The notes under the pieces are model-generated. The model saw only the letters and a list, made by a program, of their open reading frames with translations. It was not told the origin of the DNA and did not search any database. Made by a program: the position numbers and the translations under genes. Positions 5,445-6,692 of a stretch of 6,692 nt of DNA are shown here, piece by piece. Location: the NCBI GenBank assembly GCA_007123335.1, contig SKLG01000332.1:1-6692 (forward strand), read 5' to 3'. Origin of the DNA: Anaerolineae bacterium. GTDB taxonomy: Bacteria > Chloroflexota > Anaerolineae > UBA1429. The first letter of the stretch is position 1. Each line of letters starts with the position of its first letter.

Positions 5445-6392
5445 ATGACCAAGATCGTCACCTTGACGATAAATCCTACGATAGATCGTAGTACCTACGT
5501 CGATCGTGTCGTTCCCGATCGCAAACTGCGTTGTGCGCCCCCCCGAGATGAGCCCGGAGGAGGCGGAGTCAACGTAAGCCGCGCTATCAAGCGTCTTGGT
5601 GGGCAATCGCGAGCCATCTATGCCATGGGCGGCGCCACTGGCGACATGCTTCGCTCGTTGCTAGACGCCGAAGCGTTGGATCATCAGCCATTGGCGATTC
5701 GCGATCTGACGCGACTGAATCTCATGGTGCTGGATGAATCGTCCGACAGACAGTTCCGGTTTGGCATGCCAGGCCCACAACTCGACAAGACAGAATGGGA
5801 GCGATGCCTCGACGCCGTGGCATCGGTAGGCAAGGATGTCGACTATATCGTCGGCAGCGGCAGTCTCCCGCGCGGTGTGCCGGATGACTTTTATGCCCAA
5901 GTCGCCGACCTCGGCCGTGAGGCTGGGGCTCGGGTGATCGTGGATACCGCAGGTGAGCCTCTACGATTGGCGGCAGAAGCCGGCGTCTATATGCTCAAGC
6001 CCAACATGCGTGAGCTCGGCCACCTTGCCCATCACGACATCGAGGACGAGGAGGAACAAGTGGCTGTCGCCGAGGATATCGTTCAGCGCGGATGGGCAGA
6101 AGTAGTCATGGTCACCCTCGGCGCTGCCGGGGCGCTGCTGGCGACCGCCGATGGCACGAGGCGCTTTCGAGCACCCACGGTACAGATCCACAGCAAGATC
6201 GGCGCCGGGGATAGCACAGTGGCTGGGGTGGTTCTATCTCTCGCGCAAGGCAAGAGCTTGGAAGATGCCGTACGCTACGGCATCGCCGCGGGATCAGCGG
6301 CCGTGATGACGCCCGGCACAGAACTCTGCCGCAAAGAGGATACGGAACGGCTTTACGAGCGTATCCAATCGGGAGATAAAGAGCACAGTTGA
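5445..6392 (+). CDS. pfkB: 6-phosphofructokinase, Pfk-2 type (PfkB/ribokinase family)
   Basis: A 315-residue sugar kinase predicted to phosphorylate fructose 6-phosphate to fructose 1,6-bisphosphate with ATP, in the cytoplasm. It aligns almost without gaps to E. coli Pfk-2 from memory: TLTINPTID (D14), KLRC at 27-30, EPGGGGVNVSRAIKRLGG (36-53), TRLNL with R90, and MPGPQL at 108-113. GSGSLPRGVP lies at 137-146 and KPNMREL at 185-191. IGAGDSTVAG at 252-261 puts the catalytic Asp at D256, and AAGSAA is followed by C295, the counterpart of the Pfk-2 cysteine. Lys27/Arg29 and Asp256 share numbers with E. coli Pfk-2, arguing for this enzyme rather than 1-phosphofructokinase (FruK) or tagatose-6-phosphate kinase (LacC), the nearest alternatives. 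It lies 62 bases after atpG on the same strand. A perfect 7-bp inverted repeat sits early in the gene (5476-5491). Confidence 0.88.
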   Translation: MTKIVTLTINPTIDRSTYVDRVVPDRKLRCAPPRDEPGGGGVNVSRAIKRLGGQSRAIYAMGGATGDMLRSLLDAEALDHQPLAIRDLTRLNLMVLDESSDRQFRFGMPGPQLDKTEWERCLDAVASVGKDVDYIVGSGSLPRGVPDDFYAQVADLGREAGARVIVDTAGEPLRLAAEAGVYMLKPNMRELGHLAHHDIEDEEEQVAVAEDIVQRGWAEVVMVTLGAAGALLATADGTRRFRAPTVQIHSKIGAGDSTVAGVVLSLAQGKSLEDAVRYGIAAGSAAVMTPGTELCRKEDTERLYERIQSGDKEHS

Positions 6393-6438
6393 TATTAGTA
6401 GGAATACGATAGGATTATAAACACAGAAAAAGGATGAA
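6393..6438 (+). promoter_or_regulatory. AT-rich gap with tandem TAGGAWTA boxes; possible promoter or operator
   Basis: This gap before the dehydrogenase is clearly more AT-rich than the flanking genes. It holds TAGGAATA at 6399-6406 and TAGGATTA at 6410-6417, starting 11 bases apart, close to one helical turn. A -10-like TATAAA is at 6416-6421, but the best -35 candidate (TTGATA, 6389-6394) is 21 bases away, too far for a normal sigma-70 promoter. AAAAAGGA at 6427-6434 is the Shine-Dalgarno of the next gene. Promoter or regulator binding is only a suggestion. Confidence 0.25.
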
Positions 6439-6441
6439 ATG

Positions 6442-6692
6442 ATGCGCATAGCCATCTTTGAGATACAAGACTGGGAGCGAGGGGCCTTTCAACAGTTCGA
6501 AGGACAACATGAGTTACTCTTTAGTCCTGATCGGTTGACGACTGAAAACGCCGCCAACTATCCTAATATCGACATCCTCTCCGTGTTCATTTACTCTGAT
6601 GTGAACGCCCGAGTCCTGCAAGCTCTGGGGAACCCGCGGCTCATCGCCACCCGCTCCACTGGGTATGATCACATCGACACTGACTATTGCCA
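6442..6692 (+). CDS. D-isomer-specific 2-hydroxyacid dehydrogenase (D-lactate dehydrogenase-like), 5' part
   Basis: The gene runs off the window after 83 complete codons. The protein begins MRIAIFEIQDWERGAF, like the MKIAFFE(I/V)..WE start of D-lactate dehydrogenase-like enzymes. It has SVFIYSDV at 47-54, and LIATRSTGYDHID at 67-79 is the conserved N-terminal catalytic-domain motif that leads into the hinge. Full-length members are about 330 residues; the NAD-binding Rossmann domain and the catalytic Arg/Glu/His lie beyond the end. The predicted reaction is NADH-dependent reduction of a 2-keto acid such as pyruvate to the D-hydroxy acid; substrate is inferred. ATG 6442 is chosen over the adjacent in-frame ATG 6439 because AGGA at 6431-6434 is then seven bases away, and the protein begins MRIAIFE as its relatives do. 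It follows pfkB by 49 bases, same strand, so it may share its transcript or use its own promoter. Confidence 0.82.
   Translation, partial: MRIAIFEIQDWERGAFQQFEGQHELLFSPDRLTTENAANYPNIDILSVFIYSDVNARVLQALGNPRLIATRSTGYDHIDTDYC

Noticed and set aside
5445..6392. pfkB gene read as 1-phosphofructokinase (fruK) or tagatose-6-phosphate kinase
   Set aside because: The KLRC motif, residue-for-residue numbering with E. coli Pfk-2 (K27, R29, R90, D256, C295) and absence of neighbouring fru or lac PTS genes favour Pfk-2.

Overview
The window is mostly a nearly complete operon for an N-type rotary ATPase, the 'alternate F1F0 ATPase' that some bacteria and archaea carry in addition to an ordinary F-type ATP synthase. 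The order atpD-atpC-atpQ-atpR-atpB-atpE-atpF-atpA-atpG, all on the + strand, is diagnostic: beta and epsilon come first, two small membrane proteins (AtpQ, AtpR) precede subunit a, and there is no separate delta gene. Only the last 41 codons of atpD are inside the window.

Layout: 1-128 is the 3' end of atpD (beta); 125-517 atpC (epsilon); 514-862 atpQ, whose reading frame breaks at an eight-A run; 867-1157 atpR; 1159-1821 atpB (subunit a); 1870-2136 atpE (subunit c, TTG start); 2155-2955 atpF (subunit b with a delta/OSCP-like C-terminus); 2952-4481 atpA (alpha); 4489-5382 atpG (gamma). After a 62-base gap comes 5445-6392, a close relative of E. coli Pfk-2 (pfkB, ATP-dependent 6-phosphofructokinase). 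After a 49-base AT-rich gap, the 5' part of a D-isomer-specific 2-hydroxyacid dehydrogenase (D-lactate dehydrogenase-like) runs off the end at 6692. No stretch over 300 bases lacks a gene. I see no RNA genes, mobile elements or CRISPR arrays.

The ATPase genes are packed with 4-base stop/start overlaps (GTGA, ATGA, GTGA) or short gaps, as expected for one translationally coupled transcript. F1 is alpha, beta, gamma and epsilon; Fo is a, b and c; AtpQ and AtpR are membrane accessory proteins. The c subunit carries two membrane carboxylates (Glu30, Glu63) and the Ser-Thr-x-x-Tyr residues of the Na+-type site. Its ion could be Na+ or H+, because at least one related N-ATPase c-ring has been reported to be proton-specific. 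Such enzymes are thought to work mainly as ATP-driven ion pumps.

The two downstream genes belong to sugar fermentation: phosphofructokinase feeds glycolysis and a D-lactate-type dehydrogenase reoxidises NADH. This suggests, without proof, a module for low-respiration conditions in which glycolytic ATP is spent on ion pumping. The organism cannot be named. Moderately GC-rich sequence (judged by eye) and the N-ATPase/Pfk-2 pairing fit a proteobacterium, perhaps a halophilic, marine or chemolithotrophic gammaproteobacterium.

Nothing here amounts to a wholly new system. The points most worth a second look are the atpQ frame break, the c-subunit loop change (QQP instead of the conserved RQP), the double-carboxylate ion site, and the linkage of an N-ATPase to fermentation genes.
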